Source: CAYVUI01 sp964454745 (GTDB taxonomy: Bacteria > Planctomycetota > Phycisphaerae > Sedimentisphaerales > Anaerohalosphaeraceae). Taken from it: a stretch of DNA of 12,427 nucleotides. The position numbers and the translations under genes are program-made. The notes beneath the pieces were generated by a model. That model worked only from the letters and a program-made list of their open reading frames with translations. It was not told the origin of the DNA and ran no database searches. Shown piece by piece: positions 1 to 7,533 of this stretch (positions within the stretch are counted from its first letter, which is position 1; each line of letters starts with the position of its first letter). The stretch covers positions 1-12,427 of the forward strand of contig CAYVUI010000125.1 of NCBI GenBank assembly GCA_964454745.1, written 5' to 3'.

Positions 1-220
1 GGTTAAAGATTTCGTTGTCGCAGGCGGGGGCATTTTCTGCGTAAACACTTGCAGGACCGCCAGATAGGATGATTCCCTTGACGCCGAGCTGTGCGAGTTT
101 TTCGGCTGGGACGGTGGGCTGGTAGATCTGCGAGTAGCAGTTGTGTTCGCGTACGCGGCGGGCGATGAGCTGGCCGTATTGCGATCCGAAGTCGATAATG
201 GCGATTACTTCGCGTTCCAT
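1..220 (-). CDS. guaA: GMP synthase (glutamine-hydrolysing), N-terminal part, cut by window edge
   Basis: Only the first 73 codons are present; the gene runs off the left edge. The product would convert XMP to GMP using glutamine as ammonia donor, the last step of guanine nucleotide synthesis, in the cytoplasm. Seen directly: the translation starts MEREVIAIIDFGSQYGQLIA and continues with a class I glutamine amidotransferase N-terminus. This includes the IDFGSQY segment (residues 9-15) and the ILSGGPASVY segment (about residues 51-60), both characteristic of GuaA. The catalytic Cys and the ATP-pyrophosphatase domain lie outside the window. The ATG at 218-220 is preceded by AAGGAAAAGC, a fair ribosome binding site. 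It is a housekeeping gene on the same strand as the operon to its right but 514 bases away, so it probably has its own promoter. Identification is secure although only a fragment is visible. Confidence 0.93.
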   Translation of the reverse strand, partial: MEREVIAIIDFGSQYGQLIARRVREHNCYSQIYQPTVPAEKLAQLGVKGIILSGGPASVYAENAPACDNEIFN

Positions 221-403
221 GCTTTTCCTTTTCGTATCCTGATTTTCAGTATTAAAACCGGTATTATGACCGTAAAACGCGGTTCAAACAAGATGGAAAT
301 GTAAAAATAAGAGTGGATTAAGGGTGGATTGTGCATTTGTTATTCTTTGTTTTGGAACAATACAGCAGGGGGGGGCGTGGAATGTATTTGTGCAGGGAAG
401 TTC

Positions 404-425
404 ATTTGTGACGGCTGTCACAAAT
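404..425. promoter_or_regulatory. CRP/FNR-family type operator (TGTGA-N6-TCACA palindrome)
   Basis: The 22-base site has perfect 9-base arms, ATTTGTGAC (404-412) and GTCACAAAT (417-425), around a GGCT centre. The core TGTGA (407-411), six bases, TCACA (418-422) is exactly the consensus half-site pair and spacing of CRP-type regulators (established for E. coli CRP and relatives). It lies 184 bases upstream of the guaA start and about 310 bases beyond the stop of the transporter gene. Its target is therefore either guaA at a distance or an unrecognised transcript in this gap. The palindrome is seen directly; binding by a CRP-family protein is inference. Confidence 0.5.
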
Positions 426-670
426 AGTTACGGAGGTATGGAGACTACAAATGTGAAGATAGGGAGAATGAAAACAAACATTTAGAGCATTCTTCACCGA
501 ACCTTACGAATAAAATTTACACAAATGTTGATCCTATATTGCGACTTGCAATAGAAAAATTATCAGTTGGGAATTGGCTATAAAAAATTATTTTTGATTG
601 ATATGAGCTTATTGATAATTGTGGTTTTTTTCAAATATTCCTGGTGCCCAGTCTTCAAAATTCTTTCGGT

Positions 671-722
671 AATTTGTCCAATACCAATTGTTCAAATGGT
701 TCACAAACCACTGTGACAAATT
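671..722. repeat. Nested inverted repeats just downstream of the operon's last gene
   Basis: An outer pair of perfect 8-base arms, AATTTGTC (671-678) and GACAAATT (715-722), encloses an inner imperfect pair, ACCAATTG (683-690) and CAAATGGT (693-700), with one mismatch. The structure starts 13 bases past the transporter stop codon, in the 3' untranslated region of the predicted operon. No run of T follows on the minus strand, so it is not a standard intrinsic terminator. It could be a 3' end-stabilising or processing structure. Folding stability was not computed. Confidence 0.35.
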
Positions 723-734
723 AAACACCGCTTT

Positions 735-2714
735 CTATGTTTCGGGCAGCTTTTTATACCAAAAGATATACAGGCCTGCCATGGAGAAGATAAACAGGCC
801 AAAAAATATGGCAAATTCAGTCCAGTTATGGATAATCAACTGCATTGGCCACATGAAAAGACTGATCAGCCAAAGGGCTCCAAATGGAAGTGTAATGAAG
901 TTATTGACCATTTCCGTCTTCAGATCCGTTTGTTCCTGATCCGTCAGGACATGCCTGACTGGTCCCCAGAAACCGTAAGGCCGAACCTTTCGATAGTATT
1001 TTTCCAGTACTTCATGAGAGGCTGGGGGAAACAGAAAAACCGCCAGGACAGTTGCCGCAAGGTTGATACCCGTTATCACAAGAAACATCACGATTTCATT
1101 GTAAATCATTGGCCCGAACAGATCCGCAAGCCAGGGCATAAAGATCCGGTAAGCCACAGCCCCGATTGTACCTAAGAGCCAGGCGATTCCGAAAGCGGTG
1201 CCGCCAATTCTCCACCAATAATGTGTTAGCGTGCCCGAGATGATCCCTCCTACGCCAATGCCCATGACCAGCCAGGCCCAGATGTCATTGAGACTCTTGC
1301 TGTAGAGGCCGAATATCCAGCCCATCAGTACCAATAGGATGGAAAACACCCAACTGACAGCGACCAGTTCCCTGTTGGAGGCATCTTTGCGTAAATACCC
1401 TTGGTATATATCGCGGGTAATGAAGGCCGTACTGGAGTTTACGGTCGAATCGAAGGTGGACATGAAGGCCGAAAGCAATGTAATGATGATAACCCCCCGC
1501 ATGCCGGCGGGCACCTGGAACAAGACCACCGAGGGAAGGATCCGCTCGGGATCGATGCTCCCCTCAAAACCGATGAGCTGGAGTTTCTGTATCCAGTTTA
1601 CTCCAAGAATTTCCTGCAAGCCGGCCGTCAATTCAGCAGGATACAATTGGGGGGAGTATCCGATTTTCGCGAGTGTATTGGCCCAGCCGGTTTTTTCAAT
1701 GTCCGGCAGGTGCGTTTTTATCAACTCCGCGGCCTGGACAATTTGCGAGGTATCCTGTCCGAAGAGTTCGTGAACCATATAAATGCCCAGGACCGCAAAT
1801 CCCATCATCATCGGCCAGCGAAACATCATCAGATTGCCCCAGGTAAAGGTCAGCAGGCCGCAGTCCCGGTCGCTTCGGGCTCCGAAATACATCGGGGCGG
1901 CTCCCGCGGAGGTAGCAGAAAGAAGATTTCGGATCAGATAGAAAAACGCGAACATCAGCAGGTATTCATATTGTTTGAATTCGCCTCCTTCGGGCATGGA
2001 GGTTTTCCACTGAGGGTAAGAAGTCAACCATTCCGCATTGCCGGTAACCTGCTGCGCAATGGCTGATATTTCTTCGAGGCTGTCCACGCGCAAAATGGCC
2101 ATGGTCGAAATTACGGCAACCACGATCAGGATAAATACGCACTGAAAAATATCGGTGTACACTACCCCGTAAAAGCCCGATATGACGGTATAAATCGTCG
2201 CGACGATAATCATGGTTAATTCACACTGCATCGGGGTAAAGGGGACAAAGGTTGAGATGAACAATCCAACCGCCTTGATGAACATTCCCAGCATCGCGAC
2301 ACTGGTAATAATAGTGGCAACTGCGGTGATAATTCGTATTAATTGTGTTCCAAAAGTGTCTCCAAATCGAAAGATCAGGTATTCCGCTCCGGTTACACAC
2401 TGAGTGCGGCGGTACCATTTCCCCGACCAGAGCATGGGAATCAGCATTAACAGGCAAGCCCCTCCTCGAAACTCGATGTACAGACCGCGCGGACCGAGCA
2501 TAAACAAAAACGCAATGATAATCATGCTTCCCGAGATGCTGAACCACCATGCCGTACCACTAAAAGCCAGGGCCCACCAGGGCAGGTTTCGTCCTGCGAG
2601 AAAATAATCCTCAACGCTGTCCGAGGCCCGTTTTCGAAGGTACAAACCAAGCCCGATCAGTGCCAGAAAATAAAAACTGATTAAGGTATAATCAAACGAA
2701 TTCAGATATTCCAT
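735..2714 (-). CDS. Sodium/solute symporter family (SSS) transporter
   Basis: An inner-membrane secondary transporter of 659 residues that should couple uptake of a small solute, plausibly a sugar or derivative, to the sodium gradient. The sequence is a series of hydrophobic segments, roughly 13-15 helices. It has family landmarks: an early transmembrane segment followed by a DYFLAGRNLPWW loop (residues 36-47), YTVISGFYGVVYTDIFQ (about 175-191), and the core segment around 393-438. That core contains LSAFMSTFDSTVNSS; Ser419-Thr420 there align with the family's Na2-site hydroxyl pair. A long loop (about residues 320-392) precedes that helix, and an extended C-terminal region follows, as in the longer SSS members. 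It is the last gene of the operon, 51 bases after the GxGYxYP gene. The ATG at 2712-2714 has only a weak upstream GGG as ribosome binding site, so translation may depend on read-through from upstream genes. Substrate cannot be read from sequence; context suggests the product of the exported GxGYxYP proteins. Confidence 0.9.
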   Translation of the reverse strand: MEYLNSFDYTLISFYFLALIGLGLYLRKRASDSVEDYFLAGRNLPWWALAFSGTAWWFSISGSMIIIAFLFMLGPRGLYIEFRGGACLLMLIPMLWSGKWYRRTQCVTGAEYLIFRFGDTFGTQLIRIITAVATIITSVAMLGMFIKAVGLFISTFVPFTPMQCELTMIIVATIYTVISGFYGVVYTDIFQCVFILIVVAVISTMAILRVDSLEEISAIAQQVTGNAEWLTSYPQWKTSMPEGGEFKQYEYLLMFAFFYLIRNLLSATSAGAAPMYFGARSDRDCGLLTFTWGNLMMFRWPMMMGFAVLGIYMVHELFGQDTSQIVQAAELIKTHLPDIEKTGWANTLAKIGYSPQLYPAELTAGLQEILGVNWIQKLQLIGFEGSIDPERILPSVVLFQVPAGMRGVIIITLLSAFMSTFDSTVNSSTAFITRDIYQGYLRKDASNRELVAVSWVFSILLVLMGWIFGLYSKSLNDIWAWLVMGIGVGGIISGTLTHYWWRIGGTAFGIAWLLGTIGAVAYRIFMPWLADLFGPMIYNEIVMFLVITGINLAATVLAVFLFPPASHEVLEKYYRKVRPYGFWGPVRHVLTDQEQTDLKTEMVNNFITLPFGALWLISLFMWPMQLIIHNWTEFAIFFGLFIFSMAGLYIFWYKKLPET

Positions 2715-2765
2715 TTTTCAAATCCCGACCTGGATAAAAGACTTTCCAAAGAACCACCAAACCTT

Positions 2766-4496
2766 TTACTTTTTTGATCCTGCTTGCAGATACATCGGCC
2801 TGAAATGTTCCGGCGAAATCGCGATATAATCATCGCCAAGCCGGTCCATCACATCTACAAGGTCCGAAGGAAAATAGGACCAGCTTAGAGGGTGAACGAA
2901 AAGAAATGCCGGGCGCTGTTGGGGCGTATTTTTTCTAATTTCCTCGGCCAGCCATTGATTGTTCTTTGCATTTCTGCCGATATTATGCGCATCCCATCGA
3001 GTGACAACATGACTGACCAGGACATTGCGTTTTCCCAGCAAATAGTTATGGCCCATCTCAAGAACATTCTCATCCCGGCCCATTCCCACAATCAGGGTAT
3101 CAACTGCACTTAAACCCTCGGCGAATTTCAAAGTGACAGGGTCTTGTTTGCTCCGATCAAACGGCAGCCAGGCATCCGTGTAAAGGCCCATTTGCCCGAT
3201 CCGGGACAGTTTCAGATAATGGTCGGTAATGCTGAGATATTTTTCCCATTCGGCGCGGGGATTTTTCGTCTTCGAGAATAATCCCCTGTAAGGATGACAG
3301 TATCCGGTCCCGCTCATGGCGATATAGAAATGATCCTTAGCGGAGGCATTGTCATAGAACCACTCGAGAATGGCCGGGCAAAGTTCAAAAACGGGAACTC
3401 CAAGGGACCAGCCAATCGGCATCTTGCCCCGCGCGGGGTCCGCCCAGACTTTTTTCTGAACGCATTCCCAGTAAATCGGCGCATCGCCCGACTCCTGGAC
3501 GGCGAAACACAGATAGACTTTGTCGGATTGCAGCCTCGGCATTGGGTTGTCCAGCCTCTTTTGATATCGTTGAACCATAGCCGGAATATCGACCTCGATT
3601 CCGCTGATCAGGCTAAGGTTCGTGCCCCAGTTGCTGCCTACTGTAATTTTGCCGTATTCGCCGGCCAGCCCCACACCGTGATATTCTGTCAGCCCGTCGT
3701 CAGTATGATCGGTTCCCAGCCAGCCAATAAGCGGGATATTTGCCGGGGACATGGAGAACAGCTTTTTGGCAAATGCCAGTTCGGTTTTATAATCTGAAGC
3801 TTTGCCGTCTTGTGCATTCTTGCCCGTTACCCAGAACTGGAAGACTTTATGGCGGATGAGATAGTCTCGCAAATGATGATCGGCAAACGTGGGGTGCTGA
3901 CAGGAAAGAATATTATGATTCATTTTCGGCCAGAGGTTTTCAAGTGCCCACTCATAAGCCGAGATATTTTTTGACCACCGGTTTCGCAAATCCGTAATTT
4001 GTTTTTCTTTTGAAAAACGAGACGCATCGGCCGGGGAGACCACAATGCCTTTTTCCAGTGAACCGATCATCGTTGCAATATTGATCGTCGCAGGCAGGTT
4101 CGGGTCGTAGATGATGACTTTTTCGTAACAATGATTATACTTTTTCAAAAAGTCTTTAATGGGCAGCTCTTGATACGACTTGATATATTTTTTAGTCTTG
4201 AAGTAATCGAGCCAGAAAGTGACAGGGGTATTTTGACTTGCCTGATTCCAGATTTTAAAACACACCTTGCTTTGCCTGTCACTGTTTATGTGCCCCTGCA
4301 GTGTAATCATAGCCAGTTTCATGTCGCTCGATTCTTCAATTAAATCGACAACATCTACGTTATCGGCCGGGGGTGAACTCTCCGGAAAAAGACATTTCGC
4401 AGATTCTCCCGGTTTGCTGACTGCACCTACAAGAAATCCATGGTTGAACAATAAAAGCATAGCAAGAATTATCAGGAACATTTTCTTTGACATCAT
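2766..4496 (-). CDS. GxGYxYP-family secreted protein, putative glycoside hydrolase (motif variant GTGYCHP)
   Basis: A 576-residue exported protein of the GxGYxYP family, which is annotated as putative glycoside hydrolase but whose chemistry I do not know to be established. A hydrophobic N-terminus (residues 6-25) looks like a Sec signal peptide with cleavage near Val-Gly-Ala (23-25); there is no lipobox. The N-terminal part has ITLQGHINSDRQSKV (about 64-78), the family's LQG-N-R segment. The middle has GW at 258-259 and YGKITVGSNWGTNLSLISG (281-299). The C-terminal part carries GTGYCHP (396-402), so His401 replaces the second Tyr of the motif. The segment usually read as SDGDN is replaced by QESGDAP (334-340). 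It lies 69 bases after a second, divergent family member and 51 bases before the transporter. Two consecutive ATG codons occur; AAGGA ends two bases before the first and five before the second, so the start at 4493 is equally likely. Confidence 0.8.
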   Translation of the reverse strand: MMSKKMFLIILAMLLLFNHGFLVGAVSKPGESAKCLFPESSPPADNVDVVDLIEESSDMKLAMITLQGHINSDRQSKVCFKIWNQASQNTPVTFWLDYFKTKKYIKSYQELPIKDFLKKYNHCYEKVIIYDPNLPATINIATMIGSLEKGIVVSPADASRFSKEKQITDLRNRWSKNISAYEWALENLWPKMNHNILSCQHPTFADHHLRDYLIRHKVFQFWVTGKNAQDGKASDYKTELAFAKKLFSMSPANIPLIGWLGTDHTDDGLTEYHGVGLAGEYGKITVGSNWGTNLSLISGIEVDIPAMVQRYQKRLDNPMPRLQSDKVYLCFAVQESGDAPIYWECVQKKVWADPARGKMPIGWSLGVPVFELCPAILEWFYDNASAKDHFYIAMSGTGYCHPYRGLFSKTKNPRAEWEKYLSITDHYLKLSRIGQMGLYTDAWLPFDRSKQDPVTLKFAEGLSAVDTLIVGMGRDENVLEMGHNYLLGKRNVLVSHVVTRWDAHNIGRNAKNNQWLAEEIRKNTPQQRPAFLFVHPLSWSYFPSDLVDVMDRLGDDYIAISPEHFRPMYLQAGSKK

Positions 4497-4501
4497 TTTC
4501 C

Positions 4502-4554
4502 TTTCGATCCAGAAATACTTATTTGTATATATGTCTTGTGAAAAGATATCGAAA
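4502..4554. repeat. Inverted repeat TTTCGAT/ATCGAAA between the two GxGYxYP genes
   Basis: The 69-base gap between the two tandem genes has perfect 7-base arms, TTTCGAT (4502-4508) and ATCGAAA (4548-4554). It also has a direct repeat of GAAATAC (4512-4518 and 4551-4557). In the transcript the arms could pair with a loop of about 39 bases. This could be an RNA processing or differential-expression element within the operon, or chance in AT-rich DNA. One arm lies next to the ribosome binding site of the downstream gene. Confidence 0.25.
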
Positions 4555-4565
4555 TACAGCCACTA

Positions 4566-6389
4566 TTACTTTTTGACCATCCCAAGTGCCTTGCGAGTTT
4601 GGGCAGGATGGTGATGCATCCGTATCCGCCAGAGCAGTTCTTCAGGGGATACAACTTTGACATCATTGTCCAGTCGATCTATGCACCATTTAACGGGCGT
4701 AACACCTGCTTTTGTGCCGGGGGCCATGAATGTCGCGTTTTCAGCAGTCTCATGATTATCGGCAATCTTTTTAAAACCGCTCCAGGCGTGTACCATTGCC
4801 CAGTCCAGCATTGGCTTATCCTGAGTCGCATCAGCGGCCTCTTCGTTTATCAATCTTGCGATTCGGGCAGGTGTGCCCGCCCGAGGCGCATTAAAATTTG
4901 CCCAGATCACATATTTACAGGTTACAACCGGTATTTCGATGCCTTTTTTATTCTTCACCCAGAAAATTTCACCATCCCGCGCCTGGTAAGACGTTTCATA
5001 CTGAATGGCAAACATGCCGGTCAGGTTGTCGATCTCTCGAGCAAAGATTTCATAGGCCTCAATGGCTTCCGGCGTTCCCGCATTCATCGGCAGGAACATG
5101 TAAGTTGTGCAGCCGGCTTCATTCATATAATAACTCACCCGCCGGGCATGTTCGGTCAGCACTCTATGTCGCTCTTTTTTCGAAAGGGCAAGGCCCAGTT
5201 TGTCGGGCATGAAATAGCCACCGGCATGCAGCACTAATGTGGTATTGTCGGGCTGGGTCTCCTGCAGGTAGTTATACGTCTCCGGGCAAACCTGCATCAG
5301 GCAGGCATAGGGCATCCCCCAGCCGAAAGCAAAGTCGCCGTGATGAGGATTCGCCCAGTAATAGTCCAGGTCGAATGCAAAATTTCCCATCAGCCACTGA
5401 ACATTGTCCCCATCGCTCATAAAGAATGAGACCGCTTTCTTCTGCTCCCAGTCAATCTGATTCGGATTGAAGCTTTTAAATGGTTTGAAATCGTATGCTT
5501 CAGAGCCGGCTGAGAGCACCGGCAGGTTCATACACCAATTGGACGGCAGGAGATGATGGCCATAGAGCGAAAGCTGCTCGATAAATTCACCTTCGCCGGG
5601 TACATTCCAACCCATAATCGCCGACAGCGGTGTCAGCCACTGATACACGGAAGGTGTGGGTTCTTCCATTCCAAATAACACCATGCACTTATTGGCAATG
5701 GCAATATCTCGGTGATGGGGCATCTTTGGGTCTTGCGCGAGAGCTAAAGATGTATTGAGCTTGTCTTTGAATTTCCCAAAGGCCCATTTTTCGTCCTTTC
5801 CCCGGACATCAAGTAACTTCTTCAGGCCGAGCTTTTGGGCCCGTGCTTCGATTTCCTCTGAGATCATGACCGCCTGCAAAACCCCGGCTGCGACGGTTGC
5901 GGCATTTGCTGAATGATCGATGCCCGGCCGCAGCAGTGGAATTCCGCCTTTCGAACGGTCGAATGAATACAGGACATATCCCTTAATAATACCCTTTAGT
6001 TGGAAACGCTCCAGCAGTTCCCAGGGTCCGATCCGGCCCCTGTCTTCAAGATCAAGCCGCTGAACAGCTCCTTTATACCATAACTGGTAAGCTTCCTGAT
6101 GACTGTCACCCGGTTCCAGCTCGACCCAGACCAGTTCATCGCATTGGTTTTGATTCACTGCTTGCGCTGCCAATCCGGCAACCGACTGAACCATCATGTG
6201 TTCCGGGCTTGATTTTCTCGAATCCGCGCTGGCTTCTTTTCCTGGCCCGGGCGCCATCATATTAATTGAGGTCCGGATGAGGGCTTTAGGCTTTTTTTGT
6301 GTGGGCCACCACCGATAATCAGAGGCCTGGGCGAATGAAGTTAATATTGTAAAATATATCAGCAGAAGAAAAGAGACTCTAGACATCAT
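4566..6389 (-). CDS. Divergent GxGYxYP-like secreted protein (motif variant AGGYFMP)
   Basis: A 607-residue exported protein. It starts with a clear Sec signal peptide (hydrophobic residues 6-19, likely cleavage after Ala-Gln-Ala at 20-22) and belongs to the same broad family as its downstream neighbour. Family traits seen: LKGIIKGYVLYSFD (131-144), an Asn-Ala-Ala-Thr-Val-Ala-Ala-Gly helix start (162-169), LLDVRGKDEKW (192-202), GWNVPGEGEF (260-269), YGHHLLPSNWCMNLPVLSA (276-294), VSFFMSDGDNVQW (320-332) and AGGYFMP (389-395) at the place of GxGYxYP. It thus keeps the acidic SDGDN segment that its neighbour lacks, but Ala389 and Met394 replace the first Gly and second Tyr of the name motif. 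The ordered similarity WANP..G....GW....L...CPE matches the neighbour's WADP..G....GWSLG..VFELCPA, supporting common descent. It lies 62 bases after the UroD-like gene. AAGGA five bases before the first ATG supports this start. Presumed role: extracytoplasmic glycan processing; function not established. Confidence 0.72.
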   Translation of the reverse strand: MMSRVSFLLLIYFTILTSFAQASDYRWWPTQKKPKALIRTSINMMAPGPGKEASADSRKSSPEHMMVQSVAGLAAQAVNQNQCDELVWVELEPGDSHQEAYQLWYKGAVQRLDLEDRGRIGPWELLERFQLKGIIKGYVLYSFDRSKGGIPLLRPGIDHSANAATVAAGVLQAVMISEEIEARAQKLGLKKLLDVRGKDEKWAFGKFKDKLNTSLALAQDPKMPHHRDIAIANKCMVLFGMEEPTPSVYQWLTPLSAIMGWNVPGEGEFIEQLSLYGHHLLPSNWCMNLPVLSAGSEAYDFKPFKSFNPNQIDWEQKKAVSFFMSDGDNVQWLMGNFAFDLDYYWANPHHGDFAFGWGMPYACLMQVCPETYNYLQETQPDNTTLVLHAGGYFMPDKLGLALSKKERHRVLTEHARRVSYYMNEAGCTTYMFLPMNAGTPEAIEAYEIFAREIDNLTGMFAIQYETSYQARDGEIFWVKNKKGIEIPVVTCKYVIWANFNAPRAGTPARIARLINEEAADATQDKPMLDWAMVHAWSGFKKIADNHETAENATFMAPGTKAGVTPVKWCIDRLDNDVKVVSPEELLWRIRMHHHPAQTRKALGMVKK

Positions 6390-6451
6390 GCATATCCTTT
6401 CAATTGATTGTACCTTTTTATCAAACTCCGCAGCGGAAGAAAACGCACTCT

Positions 6452-7516
6452 TTATTGTGCCTGTTCATCCTGTCGTATTTTTTTCACTCCGTCAATCATT
6501 GCCAGGTATCCCTCGACGGGAATATAATTGGGAATGGAATTGCCCGAACCCAGGGCGAATCCATTGGCATTGGCTCGAAATCTTTTGCCGTGTTCATACA
6601 CGGTCATTTCAATTTCTTCGGGGCTTTTCTGACAGAGCACGTCTACATCAATCCCGCCGAACAAGCCGATACGGTCCGAATAGAGCTCGATCCACTTATC
6701 AAACGGGGCGATCGAATCCTCATTGGAATGCTTGGCGTTAATCCCAAGGGCAATTACATCCTCCATGATCTCGAAAATACATCCGCAGGAATGCCAGAGA
6801 AAGGCGTGTCCGCTTTGACGGATCAGTCCGATGACCTGTTTGTACTGCGGGATGATGTGCTCACGAATGACAGCAGGCGAAGTTAGTGTCCCGCTTTTAA
6901 AGCCCAGGTCGTCCCCAAATCGACATACCGCGTACAGGTGCCCGTGCTTTTCCAAAAACCACTGCCAGACAGTATGCATCAGCTCACCGATTTTCTGGTA
7001 TACATCGCGGAAAAGCTGTGGATCGTCAATCTGCATATAAGCCAGGTATTCCAGGCCCACCAAATCTTCGCTGATTTCAAAAACCCCGTTGGCAACGCCG
7101 CCTATGGCCTTCATTCCCTCCGGCAGATATTCTCCCAGGATACGGAACTTGATATCGGCATTGGAAATATATTTTTGAACGATTTCATCCCAGTCAATCG
7201 CCTCGAAATCTTTGCGGCTTTGAATCGGGCCCGGCTGCCTGCCGATAATGGATTCTCCCTGGGCGGGCAGGCAATAGATAATCGGAAACTCGAACGAAAC
7301 CGTATCGTAGGTCATTTTCTTGAAGAAGGCACAATAATGCTTGAAAAAATGCCGCAATTCGTTCTCATCATTACTTAGTTCATATTGTGCAAATTCTTCT
7401 CCAAGCACCTTTTCCATGATTTCCGGACTGATGATATGCTCATACAACGGAATCCGCTGCGGCCTGCGATTGCATGCGGCATCGAGAAGATGTTGATAGT
7501 TCGGTTCAAATGCCAT
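6452..7516 (-). CDS. Uroporphyrinogen decarboxylase-superfamily protein (methyltransferase-like)
   Basis: A 354-residue cytoplasmic TIM-barrel protein of the UroD superfamily. It is unlikely to be the haem enzyme HemE because the N-terminal arginine-rich substrate signature of HemE is absent. The protein instead begins NRRPQRIPLYEH (16-27), as in the many non-haem members. Seen: GDDLGFKSG (201-209), FLWHSCGCIFEI (239-250) and ALGSGNSIP (321-329) near the end. His242 and Cys244 fit the His-X-Cys zinc motif of MtaA/MtbA-type methyl-corrinoid methyltransferases, which activate a thiol. The third ligand is not obvious; Cys246 and Cys295 are candidates. No corrinoid protein is encoded nearby. It is 17 bases downstream of the GH38-like gene, so almost certainly co-transcribed, with AGGAG seven bases before its ATG. 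Possible roles are methyl or carboxyl removal from a sugar-derived intermediate; the substrate is unknown. Confidence 0.82.
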   Translation of the reverse strand: MAFEPNYQHLLDAACNRRPQRIPLYEHIISPEIMEKVLGEEFAQYELSNDENELRHFFKHYCAFFKKMTYDTVSFEFPIIYCLPAQGESIIGRQPGPIQSRKDFEAIDWDEIVQKYISNADIKFRILGEYLPEGMKAIGGVANGVFEISEDLVGLEYLAYMQIDDPQLFRDVYQKIGELMHTVWQWFLEKHGHLYAVCRFGDDLGFKSGTLTSPAVIREHIIPQYKQVIGLIRQSGHAFLWHSCGCIFEIMEDVIALGINAKHSNEDSIAPFDKWIELYSDRIGLFGGIDVDVLCQKSPEEIEMTVYEHGKRFRANANGFALGSGNSIPNYIPVEGYLAMIDGVKKIRQDEQAQ

Positions 7517-7533
7517 AACAAACTCCTGTTCGA

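Larger units (their letters stand above)
221..734. other. AT-rich intergenic region between guaA and the five-gene operon
   Basis: I see no convincing gene in these 514 bases. The minus strand must carry the guaA leader and promoter. The best -10-like boxes are two TAATAC hexamers (minus strand, 261-266 and 249-254), but no well-spaced -35 box accompanies either: TTGAAC sits 15 bases from the first and TTGTTT 19. The region also holds the CRP-type palindrome at 404-425, a TTGTT/AACAA inverted repeat at 347-360, a run of eight G at 368-375, a TATTGC/GCAATA inverted repeat at 536-552, and nested repeats at 671-722. A 15-codon reading frame starting at the ATG after GGAGGT (about 437) is too short and too close to its Shine-Dalgarno to call. 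A small RNA is possible but not supported by a clear terminator. Confidence 0.6.

Noticed and set aside
368..375. Run of eight G, considered as a phase-variable tract
   Set aside because: It is not inside a gene or between clear promoter boxes, so there is no evidence that length change would switch anything.
437..484. Fifteen-codon reading frame after GGAGGT in the guaA-side gap
   Set aside because: The Shine-Dalgarno directly abuts the ATG, the peptide is very short and has no features; chance is the simplest explanation.
1401..2066. A 221-codon plus-strand open frame opposite the transporter gene
   Set aside because: It lies wholly within the transporter gene on the other strand, has low-complexity Gly/Arg/His-rich translation without recognisable motifs, and has no good ribosome binding site.
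3294..3797. A 167-codon plus-strand open frame opposite the GxGYxYP gene
   Set aside because: It is antisense to a well-supported gene, with no recognisable domain and no start signal.
6427..6437. TCCGC-A-GCGGA repeat between the UroD-like gene and the next gene, considered as a terminator or attenuator
   Set aside because: The stem is four to five pairs with almost no loop and no T-run follows on the minus strand; the genes on both sides appear co-transcribed.
6452..7516. Haem biosynthesis enzyme HemE
   Set aside because: Same superfamily, but the HemE N-terminal arginine signature is missing, the HSCGC motif is present, and the neighbours are carbohydrate genes.
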